Source of the DNA: Desulfovibrionales bacterium GWA2_65_9
GTDB lineage: Bacteria; Desulfobacterota; Desulfovibrionia; Desulfovibrionales; Desulfovibrionaceae
Direction: 5' to 3'
Length of the DNA: 5,755 nucleotides
Assembly (NCBI GenBank): GCA_001799475.1
Contig: MGTN01000161.1
Location: 5,648-11,402 of the forward strand
Position 1 is the first letter of the stretch. Every line of letters starts with the position of its first letter. Below, one piece after another: positions 1 to 5,755 of this stretch. The position numbers and the translations under genes are program-made. The notes beneath the pieces are model-generated. The model was not told where the DNA came from, did not search any database, and saw only the letters and a list, made by a program, of their open reading frames with translations.

Positions 1-130
1 GGAAGTCCTCGTCGGACAACCCCTGCATCTGCGGCTCCAGGGCATTGACCTGCTCCACCTGGGGCTCGATCTTCTTGAGATAGCGGTCGTTGCTTGATCC
101 GAAGACCTTCTTGATGATGGCGTTGAACAT
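1..130 (-). CDS. secA: Protein translocase subunit SecA, N-terminal 43 residues (truncated by window edge)
   Basis: SecA is the ATPase motor that drives unfolded preproteins through the SecYEG channel at the inner membrane. Only the first 43 codons are visible. They read MFNAIIKKVFGSSNDRYLKK and continue to an ALEPQMQGLSDEDF segment. This matches the start of bacterial SecA: a short amphipathic helix, the FGS-NDR-LK motif, and then the (I/L)N-LEP-(F/M)-LSD(E/A) motif just before the first nucleotide-binding domain. The ATG at 128-130 is preceded by a GAGGA Shine-Dalgarno (complement of 141-145) about ten bases upstream, which supports this start. The Walker motifs and the zinc-binding tail lie outside the window, so integrity cannot be judged. 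A 273-base gap separates it from glcF, and candidate promoters lie in that gap, so it is probably transcribed separately from the upstream operon. Confidence 0.93.
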   Translation of the reverse strand, partial: MFNAIIKKVFGSSNDRYLKKIEPQVEQVNALEPQMQGLSDEDF

Positions 131-309
131 GCGCAAAAACTCCTCAAGCTGGCTCAGGCTCAATGTCCTGGCTGGCGGTATTGCAACGTGTCGGTGCGGG
201 CGGCCAAAGCTCGGCTGCAGGCGGCCCGGCGGATTCCTGGCGCGGCCTGGGGCTCTCGGCCGGGGGCGACCGGGGGCGGCCAGGGCTGGCCGGGGCGCGC
301 GCAGGCGGC
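131..309 (-). other. GC-rich untranslated leader of secA
   Basis: If the promoter at 310-338 is used, the secA transcript would have an untranslated leader of about 170 bases. It contains a perfect inverted repeat, GGCCA-GGGC-TGGCC, at 278-291. It also has a 10-bp near-perfect tandem duplication (CCGGGGGCGA then CCGGGGGCGG on the plus strand) at 260-279 and a doubled GGCTCA hexamer at 151-162. The last 15 bases carry the secA ribosome binding site. I see no recognisable riboswitch and no convincing SecM-type leader peptide. That this region regulates secA is inference only; in such GC-rich DNA, short inverted repeats arise easily. Confidence 0.4.
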
Positions 310-338
310 ATAGTCGGTCATTTCCGGGGCCGCGTCAA
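310..338 (-). promoter_or_regulatory. Candidate sigma70-type promoter for secA
   Basis: Read on the minus strand, TTGACG (complement of 333-338) is followed after exactly 17 bases by GACTAT (complement of 310-315). The -35 box matches the consensus at five of six positions. The -10 box matches only three, but these include the important second-position A and final T. Position and orientation suit secA. A second, weaker TTGACG element lies 40 bases upstream. Confidence 0.45.
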
Positions 339-350
339 ATCCCCGTGGGG

Positions 351-378
351 GAGATAACACGTGCTGGCCGTTCGTCAA
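351..378 (-). promoter_or_regulatory. Weaker candidate promoter upstream of secA
   Basis: A second TTGACG (complement of 373-378) is followed after 16 bases by TATCTC (complement of 351-356), a poor -10 box matching only the first three consensus bases. A CACGTG palindrome lies in the spacer at 358-363. A short inverted repeat, TCCCC-GTG-GGGGA (340-352), overlaps the -10 side. It could be a second start or chance. Confidence 0.22.
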
Positions 379-382
379 CCCG

Positions 383-398
383 CCGGGAATGCTCCCGG
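383..398 (-). terminator. Short hairpin just after glcF, possible weak terminator
   Basis: A perfect 6-bp inverted repeat with a four-base loop (CCGGGA-GCAT-TCCCGG on the minus strand) begins six bases after the glcF stop codon. The position is right for a transcript end. However, no run of U follows; the next bases are CGGGTTGACG. It is therefore not a classical intrinsic terminator and may only stabilise the 3' end of the mRNA. Confidence 0.3.
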
Positions 399-403
399 TC
401 GCA

Positions 404-1921
404 TTAGTCCCGTTTGATGATCTCCAGCCAGTGGCCGACGCGGGCGCTTTTCGGCCCGGTGGCGCAAAGCTGCATGACGCAGCCGCTGCATCCGGTGAGC
501 ACATAGGCGCCGACGACATCCGGCGCGGCGGAGAAGCCCAGCGCGCTATCCTGGCCGTCCCAGCAGGCCGCGCCGACCTGCGTCGAGAGCTGCGGCGCAG
601 AGAGCTGCATGATGCCGCCAAAGCCGCAGCAGCTGGCCTTGGCCGGGGTGCGCAGCCGCGTTCCCAGCAGGTCGGACAGGAGCGTGAAGTCGGCGTCGCC
701 AGGGTCCGCGTGGCAGCTGCGGTGCCAGCCGACCACCGTGGGCGCGCCCCGGCCCGCCTTGGCCGTGGCTCCGGCCAGCAGCGCCGAAAGCGGGGTCAGA
801 CTGGCGGCCCAGAGGGCCTCTTCCTCTGCATCGGCGAACAGCCCGGCCCCGGCCCCTGATGCTGCCCCTGCTGCCGCGTAATCGGCCAGGCCCGCGCAAC
901 AGGTGGCGCAGTAGGTCACGATGAGCGGTTGTCCGGCCTTTCTCCAGGCCTCGATGTTGGCGCGGCGCGCGCGCTCCTGGTCCTCGGGCAGCCCGGCCAC
1001 GCCCAGCGTCGACCCGCAGCAGGAAAAATTCGCCTCGGCGAGGTCCGCGCCCGGCCCTGTCAGCAGTCCGCGCAGCAGAAACCGCGCCGCATCCGCCCAG
1101 GCCTTGCGCGGGCCGGAGCCCACGCAGCCGTCGAAGAGCACCACTGGGCGGTCGCCATATTCCTGGCGATAGGCCTCGGTTGGGAATTTCGTGATTGTCA
1201 GCCAGGGACGGAGCCCTTTACCGGGTCGAAGACCCCGCAGGGCCTTGAGGGCCAGGCCGAGTCCGGCCGGGGCCAGCATGTCGGGAACCAGCGCCGCGCC
1301 CTGGGCCGCCAGGGACCAGTAGGGCGCTAGGCGCGTGACCCATTGCTTCCACAGCCACTGGCGGAAGTCCGGGTGCTCTGCGCGCAACCGCGCCACGAGC
1401 CTGGGCACGCTGACGCCCTGGGGGCACAGCTTCTCGCACTTGCCGCAGGCCAGGCACAGGCTGGCCAGTTCGGCCACGGCGTCCTCGCTCAGCGTGGCGG
1501 CGGAGAATTTCGACGGCCCGGCGAGCAGGGCCTTGGCGCGCGGGGAGAGCTCCTCGCGGTTGGTGGCCGCAAACAGCGGGCACAGCTCCAGGCAGCAGCC
1601 GCAGAGCACGCAGTCGCGGGTCTGCTTGGCGCTGTTTTTGTCGCCGAATTTGCCGTTGGATGTGTCACCGGATGTGTCGTTGATTTTGGCGTCGGACTTG
1701 TCGTTGGACATTTCGTCAGGCTTGGCGTTGGAAATGGCGCTGGGCCTGGCTTTGGCGTCCTGCCCGGCACCGGGCTTGTCGTTGAAAGTGTCGTTGAAAC
1801 TGTCGTCGGACTTGTCGTTGAATTTGTCGTTGGGCTTGGCGTTGAACTTATCGCCAGATTTGTCATTGATCATGGCGTTGGGTTTGTCGCCGGGCTTGTC
1901 GTCGGATTTCATGCGGGGCAC
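404..1921 (-). CDS. glcF: GlcF/LutA-type iron-sulfur subunit of a 2-hydroxyacid (glycolate/lactate) dehydrogenase, with an extra N-terminal repeat domain
   Basis: This is the electron-transfer partner of the FAD subunit encoded just upstream. In this family it carries electrons from the flavin through iron-sulfur clusters, probably towards membrane acceptors. Two [4Fe-4S] motifs are visible: C104-x2-C107-x2-C110-x3-C114-P and C156-x2-C159-x2-C162-x3-C166-P. Two cysteine-rich CCG domains follow. The first uses C266, C301-C302 and C338/C341; the second uses C403, C431-C432 and C478/C481. No transmembrane helix or signal peptide is seen. The family is usually near 400 residues and its first cluster lies close to the start. 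Here residues 5-99 are a low-complexity tetrapeptide repeat, giving 505 residues. The start is uncertain: GTG at 1919-1921 lies six bases after the glcD stop, and ATG at 1910-1912 is the alternative. Both have only a weak AGGT-like ribosome site. Function is clear at family level; glycolate versus lactate cannot be decided here. Confidence 0.88.
   Translation of the reverse strand: MPRMKSDDKPGDKPNAMINDKSGDKFNAKPNDKFNDKSDDSFNDTFNDKPGAGQDAKARPSAISNAKPDEMSNDKSDAKINDTSGDTSNGKFGDKNSAKQTRDCVLCGCCLELCPLFAATNREELSPRAKALLAGPSKFSAATLSEDAVAELASLCLACGKCEKLCPQGVSVPRLVARLRAEHPDFRQWLWKQWVTRLAPYWSLAAQGAALVPDMLAPAGLGLALKALRGLRPGKGLRPWLTITKFPTEAYRQEYGDRPVVLFDGCVGSGPRKAWADAARFLLRGLLTGPGADLAEANFSCCGSTLGVAGLPEDQERARRANIEAWRKAGQPLIVTYCATCCAGLADYAAAGAASGAGAGLFADAEEEALWAASLTPLSALLAGATAKAGRGAPTVVGWHRSCHADPGDADFTLLSDLLGTRLRTPAKASCCGFGGIMQLSAPQLSTQVGAACWDGQDSALGFSAAPDVVGAYVLTGCSGCVMQLCATGPKSARVGHWLEIIKRD
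1625..1909 (-). repeat. Degenerate 12-bp in-frame repeat encoding about 20 tetrapeptides in GlcF
   Basis: Residues 5-99 of GlcF divide into four-residue units of the form x-(N/G/D)-(D/A)-(K/T). Examples are PGDK, INDK, SGDK, FNAK, PNDK, FNDK, SDAK, INDT, SGDT, FGDK and NSAK. The corresponding DNA unit is close to AACGACAAG followed by TTC, TCC or CCC. The 12-base period keeps the reading frame throughout. A less regular stretch (about residues 51-64) separates two blocks. The product is hydrophilic, rich in Asn, Asp, Lys and Ser, with mixed charge, and is probably disordered. Units differ at many positions, so this is an aged or selected array rather than a fresh duplication. I know of no function for it. 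Confidence 0.8.
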
Positions 1922-1927
1922 CAGGAC

Positions 1928-3334
1928 CTAGACCCAGCCCTTGCCGGGGTTCAGGATGCCCGAGGGGTCGAAGACCTTCTTTATGCCCGCCATGAGTTCG
2001 CGCTCGGTCTCGGAGAGCTGCCAGGACACGTACGGGGCCTTGGTGATGCCTGTGCCGTGCTCACCGGAGATGGTGCCGCCAAGGGCCAGCGCGAGCTTGA
2101 ACACGGCCTCCTTGCAGGCCTTGGCCCGGGCGCGCTGGCTTTCGTCCTTGGCATCAAAGATGATGTTCACGTGGATGTTGCCGTCGCCCAGGTGGCCGTA
2201 GCAGGCCACGTGGGTTGCGTGCTCCGCCCCGATGGCCTGGAAGCCCTCCACGGCCTCGACCGTCCGTCCGCGCGGCACGGCCACGTCCTCGCCCATCTTG
2301 TCCGGACCCAGCTGGAAGGCCGCCGGGCTGACCAGGCGGCGGATCTCCCACAGCGGCTCCTCTTCCTTGGGGCCGAGGCCTTTCAACAGGCACAAGGGCT
2401 TGGCCTGGGACAGCGCCCGCTCCAGCCGGTTGACTTCATCGGCCAGGGCGCTTGCCGAGCCGTCGATCTTGAGCAGCAGCACGGCCTGGGTCGTTTCCCC
2501 GCCATCCGATCCGGTGGGCCAGGGCACGTCCTTGATCTGCGCGATGCCTCGGCAGGCCGTGGCGTCCATGAACTCCATGGCCGTGGGCAGGATGCCCGCC
2601 CGGAACACGCCGCGCGCACCTTCCAGCGCCGCTACCAGGGTGGGGAAGGCCGCCAGCACCGTGGCCGAGGACTCGGGCAGGGGCAGCAGCTTCAGCGTCA
2701 ACTTGGTGAAGATGCCGAGCGTTCCGCAGGAGCCCACGAACAGCCGCGTCAGGTCCAGGCCGACCACGTTCTTGTGGGTGCGGCCCCCGGCGTCGCAGAT
2801 GCGCCCGCCCGGCAGCACCGCGCGCACGCCGAGCACGTAGTCCCGCGTGACGCCGTACTTGACCGCGCGCATGCCGCCCGCGCAGGTGGAGACATTGCCG
2901 CCAAGCGTCGAAATTTTGAGGCTGGCCGGGTCCGGCGGGTAGAACAGCTTCTGCTTCTGCGTCAGGGCCTGGAACTCAGCCGTGACCACGCCGGGCTCGA
3001 CCTCGGCGCAGAAGTCATTCGGGTCGATGTCCAGCACGCGGTTCAGCCACAGCGTGGACACGACCACGCCGCCGAAAGCAGGCACCGCGCCGCCGCTCAT
3101 GCCTGTGCCGCGCAAACGGGGCACCAGCGGCATCTTTTCGGCCTCGGCCCAGCGCAAAAGCTCGACGATCTGCTCTTCATTCTTCGGCCTGACCACCGCC
3201 CAGGGCAGGGCCGAGCGGCGGCTGGAGTCCGCGCCGAACACGGCCATTTCCTCCGGCTGGGTGACGAGGCCTTCGCCGGGGAAGAGCGTTTCCAGGAAGC
3301 GCAGGTGGGCGGGGGTGAGAGCGGGGGCGAGCAC
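1928..3334 (-). CDS. glcD: GlcD-type FAD-binding subunit of a 2-hydroxyacid (glycolate/D-lactate) dehydrogenase
   Basis: This flavoprotein of the vanillyl-alcohol-oxidase/PCMH FAD fold oxidises a 2-hydroxyacid such as glycolate or D-lactate to the 2-oxoacid and passes electrons to the GlcF partner. The N-terminal FAD domain shows VPRLRGTGMSGG (71-82), YPPDPAS (132-138), the S-LGGN-ST-AGG stretch (142-154), KYG-TRDYVLG (159-169) and GSCGTLGI (201-208). The C-terminal oxidase domain shows the metal/substrate motif GHLGDGNIHVN (380-390), SGEHGTGI (423-430) and the typical ending DPSGILNPGK (456-465). Its 468 residues are normal for the family. The start is GTG at 3332-3334, with a GGAG ribosome site (complement of 3340-3343) five bases upstream. 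Oddity: C203 occupies the place usually held by Glu in the GSEGTLG motif. The TAG stop is in the same frame as glcF. The exact substrate cannot be told from sequence. Confidence 0.9.
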   Translation of the reverse strand: MLAPALTPAHLRFLETLFPGEGLVTQPEEMAVFGADSSRRSALPWAVVRPKNEEQIVELLRWAEAEKMPLVPRLRGTGMSGGAVPAFGGVVVSTLWLNRVLDIDPNDFCAEVEPGVVTAEFQALTQKQKLFYPPDPASLKISTLGGNVSTCAGGMRAVKYGVTRDYVLGVRAVLPGGRICDAGGRTHKNVVGLDLTRLFVGSCGTLGIFTKLTLKLLPLPESSATVLAAFPTLVAALEGARGVFRAGILPTAMEFMDATACRGIAQIKDVPWPTGSDGGETTQAVLLLKIDGSASALADEVNRLERALSQAKPLCLLKGLGPKEEEPLWEIRRLVSPAAFQLGPDKMGEDVAVPRGRTVEAVEGFQAIGAEHATHVACYGHLGDGNIHVNIIFDAKDESQRARAKACKEAVFKLALALGGTISGEHGTGITKAPYVSWQLSETERELMAGIKKVFDPSGILNPGKGWV

Positions 3335-3350
3335 GGTAACTCCAATACTC

Positions 3351-4143
3351 GTTCGTTAGTCAGGTCGTTTCGATGTGTTCTTGCGCTGGATCTTAGGATA
3401 AACTTCCGTGAGGTGAGCAATTATTGCATTACAGTCAGCAGTGAACATTTCATAAGCAGATATGTCATATTCTCCGACATTGGTTACCATTAGACTGGCT
3501 GAGTCCTTTAACACTTCGGCAACAATAATCATTTGTGCAAAATTCATATTGTGGTCAATACTTTTGTAGTGTGGGATACTGACCAATGAACAATCAGTTT
3601 TATGGCAATCAAATAACGTTCCTGTATAGTCATTGTGAACAAAAGATGACCAGTGAGAGTAAACGGACACATAGTACTCTGCCAGACCTGCACGTTCGAA
3701 TTTCCCCTTAACTGAGATACCTTTTATACCTTTTGCTTCGCAGTCGTTAACAATAGATCGAAAACTTGTAGCCTTTTCGCTATCGCTTAAAATGCTTGCA
3801 TTATGATTATCCCTAAGTTGCGTGATGCTGTTTAGCTGCTTCTTGGCGACACTGTATTGCAAAATATCAGCATAGTGCTCATCCTTACTTAGGTTGACCA
3901 AGTCAGCATAAGACTCAAGAACAGTCCGAAGGATGACTTGGGCCTGAATGAATAGCCCAAGCTTGTAAAGCATAATCCAAGCTGAAAGGTTAGAATGTAT
4001 GGATAGGAAAGTAATAAGGAATAGACGAATTCCAGTAGAGCGGTTCTCTAGGTGGACGTCTCCAAAAACTTTTCGTAGTTTTGCATGTGCGCCAGTTAGA
4101 TAATCAACAAGAAATAGATTCTCCAGCGAAACATCCATACTGC
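3351..4143. other. Low-GC island inside a high-GC operon
   Basis: Sampled 60-base rows here run from about 33 to 47 percent G+C by hand count, against roughly 65-70 percent in the genes on both sides. The change is abrupt: it coincides with the smpB stop codon on one side and the region just before the glcD ribosome site on the other. The island contains exactly one gene in the same direction as its neighbours. I see no integrase, transposase, terminal inverted repeats or tRNA at the edges. The composition supports acquisition from an AT-richer source; the mechanism is not visible. Confidence 0.65.
3356..4138 (-). CDS. Hypothetical protein, possibly DUF5677-like, probably horizontally acquired
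   Basis: The function is unknown. The 260-residue product looks mostly helical, with a hydrophobic but interrupted N-terminal half (about 38-70) and no clear signal peptide. Two motifs resemble what I recall of the DUF5677 family: an arginine-glutamate helix, VILRTVLESYADL (68-80, R71 and E75), and a tyrosine-serine-histidine motif, Y-SVYSHWSSFVHND (156-170, with H168). The family assignment is tentative. The ATG at 4136-4138 lies five bases after the smpB stop, with an AGG-like site overlapping that stop, so it may be translationally coupled to smpB. It ends 21 bases before glcD. Codon choice (many CTA, ATA, ATT, CAT and GAT codons) and low GC differ sharply from all neighbours. The intact frame suggests that it is, or recently was, functional. 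Confidence 0.75.
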   Translation of the reverse strand: MDVSLENLFLVDYLTGAHAKLRKVFGDVHLENRSTGIRLFLITFLSIHSNLSAWIMLYKLGLFIQAQVILRTVLESYADLVNLSKDEHYADILQYSVAKKQLNSITQLRDNHNASILSDSEKATSFRSIVNDCEAKGIKGISVKGKFERAGLAEYYVSVYSHWSSFVHNDYTGTLFDCHKTDCSLVSIPHYKSIDHNMNFAQMIIVAEVLKDSASLMVTNVGEYDISAYEMFTADCNAIIAHLTEVYPKIQRKNTSKRPD

Positions 4144-4623
4144 CTACTTCCGATACTCCGACAACTGCCGCGCGGTGTCGCGCTGCATGTCGCGGGCCTT
4201 GATGTCGTCGCGGCGGTCGTGCACGTTCTTGCCCTTGCCCAGCGCGATTTGCAGCTTCACGCGGCCGTTCTTGAAATAGAGCTTGACCGGGATCACGGTC
4301 AGGCCTTTTTGCGAGGCCAGGGCTTGCAGCTTGTCGATCTCGCGCGTGTGCAGCAGCAGCTTGCGCTCGCGCGTGGGCTCGTGCGGGTCCATGCCCGCGT
4401 TGGCGTACGGCGCGATGTGCACGCCGGTCAGCCAGGCCTCGCCGTTCTGGAAGCGCACGTAGCCGTCCATGAAGTTCACGCGGCCCTCGCGCAGGCTTTT
4501 CAGCTCCGAGCCCATGAGCACCAGGCCGGCCTCGAAAACCTCCAGGAATTCATAGAGCCTGCGCGCCTGCTTGTTGGTGGCGATGAGTTTCTCGCCCGCG
4601 TGGCGATGGGGATTTTCGGTCAT
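4144..4623 (-). CDS. smpB: SsrA-binding protein SmpB
   Basis: SmpB binds tmRNA and delivers it to stalled ribosomes so that broken messages are released and their peptides tagged for degradation. The 159 residues match the usual length (about 150-165). Visible family features are IATNKQARRLYE (14-25), the EAGLVL-GSE-KSLR-GRVN stretch (31-50), the HEPTRERKLLLH segment (81-92), and the basic RNA-binding strand GLTVIPVKLYFKNGRVK (107-123). This runs into GKGKNVHDRRDDIKARD (129-145). The C-terminal tail, which in the family enters the mRNA channel, is present and ends SEYRK. The start is ATG at 4621-4623, four bases after the ptsI stop. A GGTGAG element overlapping that stop may serve as the ribosome site and couple the two genes. 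No tmRNA (ssrA) gene is seen beside it. Confidence 0.96.
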   Translation of the reverse strand: MTENPHRHAGEKLIATNKQARRLYEFLEVFEAGLVLMGSELKSLREGRVNFMDGYVRFQNGEAWLTGVHIAPYANAGMDPHEPTRERKLLLHTREIDKLQALASQKGLTVIPVKLYFKNGRVKLQIALGKGKNVHDRRDDIKARDMQRDTARQLSEYRK

Positions 4624-4627
4624 GTGC

Positions 4628-5755
4628 TCACCCGCCGAGATCGTCGTTGTCCAGGAGCGAGGCGAAGAATGTGAGCTCTTCCGGGTATTTGTTGAAGATG
4701 GTGTCGCGCACCAGGCGGTTGATCTTGCCCACGGTGCGGCAGGCCAGCACCTCGCGCAAGAGCGCCTTGCACTCGCTCATGCGGGCCTGCCGGATGATGC
4801 GCTTGATGCCGGGAATGGCCTGGGGCGAGAGCGAGATGCAGTCGATCTGCATGCCCATGAGGATGGGTACGCAGAACGGGTCGCTGGCGACCTCGCCACA
4901 TAAGCTGGCCTCGATGCCGGCCTGGTGCGCGGCGTCGACCACGTGCTTGATGCTGCGCAAAATGGCCGGGTGCAGCGGCTGGTACAGGTAGCTCACGTGC
5001 GGGTTGGTGCGGTCGATGCCCACGCTGTACTGGATCAGGTCGTTGGTGCCGATGCTGAAGAAGTCCACTTCCTCGGCCAACAGGTTGGCGATCATCACGG
5101 CTGCGGGCAGCTCAATCATGATGCCGATGGGCATTTCCTGGTTGAAGCGCTTGCCCTCGGTGCGCAGTTCCTCCTGGGCCTCGCGCAGCTTGGCCTTGGC
5201 CCGGCGCACCTCGCGCAGGCCGGAGATCATGGGGAACATGATGGACACGTTGCCGTAGGCGCTAGCCCGGGCGATGGCTTTGAGCTGCGTCTTGAACAGC
5301 TCCGGGTGCTGCATGCAGAAGCGGATGGCCCGCAGGCCCATGGCCGGGTTGGCCTCTTCCAGGGAGCCGAAGCTGGCGATGGTCTTGTCCGCGCCCAGGT
5401 CAAGGGTGCGGAAGATGACCTTGCGCGGGCTCATGATGGCCGCCAGGTCGGAATACTTGTCGGCCAGCTCGTCCTCGCCGGGCAGGTCGGTGCGGTTCAG
5501 GTAGCTGTATTCCGTGCGGTACAGGCCGATGCCCTCGCCGCCGTTGTCCAGCACCGCGGCCACCTCTTCGATGAGCTCGATGTTGGCCAGGACGTGCACG
5601 CGGTAGCCGTCGATGGTCTCGGCCGGGAGCTGGCAGCCGCGGTAGATGCGGCGCTGGTAGTCCTCGAACTGCGCGCCCAGCTCGTTGAACTCGGCCAGCT
5701 CGTCCTCGTCCGGGTCCACCAGGATGCGGCCGCCCACGCCGTCCATAATGACCAG
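4628..5755 (-). CDS. ptsI: PTS Enzyme I (phosphoenolpyruvate-protein phosphotransferase), C-terminal part (truncated by window edge)
   Basis: Enzyme I takes phosphate from phosphoenolpyruvate and passes it to HPr, the first step of the phosphotransferase system. The frame runs to the window edge (LVI before the Met at 5746), so the swivelling phospho-histidine domain is missing and 375 codons remain. Counting from that Met, the PEP-binding barrel shows GIGLYRTEY (72-80), FRTLDLGADK (112-121), NPAMGLRAIR (133-142), IMFPMI (169-174), PIGIMIELPAA (206-216), SIGTNDLIQY (231-240) and SLCGEVASDP (281-290). The family's active-site residues R77, R113, E212, N235, R246 and C283 are all present. They line up with E. 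coli R296, R332, E431, N454, R465 and C502 at a constant offset of 219. The C-terminus runs about 16 residues past E. coli. It is four bases from smpB and probably heads the operon's visible part; HPr is not in view. Confidence 0.96.
   Translation of the reverse strand: MVIMDGVGGRILVDPDEDELAEFNELGAQFEDYQRRIYRGCQLPAETIDGYRVHVLANIELIEEVAAVLDNGGEGIGLYRTEYSYLNRTDLPGEDELADKYSDLAAIMSPRKVIFRTLDLGADKTIASFGSLEEANPAMGLRAIRFCMQHPELFKTQLKAIARASAYGNVSIMFPMISGLREVRRAKAKLREAQEELRTEGKRFNQEMPIGIMIELPAAVMIANLLAEEVDFFSIGTNDLIQYSVGIDRTNPHVSYLYQPLHPAILRSIKHVVDAAHQAGIEASLCGEVASDPFCVPILMGMQIDCISLSPQAIPGIKRIIRQARMSECKALLREVLACRTVGKINRLVRDTIFNKYPEELTFFASLLDNDDLGG

Noticed and set aside
160..321. 54-codon minus-strand frame with a Pro-rich stretch (PWPPP) ending about 30 bases before secA, considered as a SecM-like arrest peptide
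   Set aside because: Its ATG has no spaced ribosome site. The best promoter -10 box (310-315) lies inside its first codons, so that transcript would lack the start. There is no signal peptide or known arrest motif, and the frame simply continues an open GC-rich frame from glcF.
1625..1909. Repeated short units considered as a CRISPR array
   Set aside because: The period is 12 bases with no distinct spacers, the units are degenerate, and the region is in frame with an iron-sulfur protein.
1928..1930. TAG between glcD and glcF considered as a pyrrolysine codon
   Set aside because: GlcD ends at the normal family C-terminus just before it, and pyrrolysine use is confined mainly to methylamine methyltransferases. 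Ordinary termination is the simplest reading.
1343..3493. Very long open frame (716 codons) on the plus strand, opposite glcF and glcD
   Set aside because: It is antisense to two genes with full family motifs. Its translation is low-complexity (rich in Gly, Ala, Arg, His and Gln), and such long shadows are common opposite high-GC genes.
4139..4143. Search for a tmRNA (ssrA) gene or tRNA-type attachment site next to smpB
   Set aside because: Only five bases separate smpB from the next gene on one side and four from ptsI on the other, so no RNA gene fits.
3341..4158. Near-direct repeats TCCAATACTC (3341-3350) and TCCGATACTC (4149-4158) flanking the low-GC gene, considered as insertion-site duplication or attachment sites
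   Set aside because: They match at nine of ten bases, which is weak for this length of search. Recombining them would delete the smpB stop codon and run smpB out of frame into glcD, so the implied ancestral site is implausible.

Overview
This is a compact, high-GC bacterial chromosomal segment (roughly two thirds G+C except for one island). Every supportable gene lies on the minus strand, so transcription runs from right to left. The protein sequences and gene order suggest a Desulfovibrio-like sulfate reducer (Desulfovibrionaceae). From memory, Desulfovibrio vulgaris has the same order of ptsI, smpB, glcD, glcF and secA; I could not check this here.

Layout in the direction of transcription. 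The right edge holds the C-terminal two thirds of PTS Enzyme I (ptsI, 4628-5755, cut by the window). Four bases later comes smpB (4144-4623), the tmRNA partner in ribosome rescue. Five bases after smpB begins an AT-rich gene for a 260-residue protein (3356-4138). It is probably a DUF5677-like protein of unknown function and looks horizontally acquired. It is followed after 21 bases by glcD (1928-3334), an FAD-dependent 2-hydroxyacid (glycolate/lactate type) dehydrogenase subunit, and then by glcF (404-1921), its iron-sulfur partner. A 273-base intergenic region (131-403) holds candidate promoters and GC-rich inverted repeats. It leads into the first 43 codons of secA (1-130, cut by the left edge).

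The tight spacing from ptsI to glcF suggests one operon that mixes sugar-uptake phosphotransfer, ribosome rescue and hydroxyacid oxidation. secA probably has its own promoter. GlcD and GlcF should work together: GlcD oxidises the hydroxyacid with FAD, and GlcF passes electrons on through two [4Fe-4S] clusters and its cysteine-rich CCG domains.

Three things stand out. First, a single low-GC gene sits inside an otherwise conserved housekeeping operon. Second, GlcF carries an extra N-terminal region of about 100 residues, built from a 12-bp/tetrapeptide repeat rich in Asn, Asp, Lys and Ser. Third, glcD and glcF share one reading frame and are separated by one amber codon plus two sense codons, so the repeat would be the linker of a GlcD-GlcF fusion if that stop were absent or read through. 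I found no convincing new multi-gene system, RNA gene, CRISPR array or insertion sequence.
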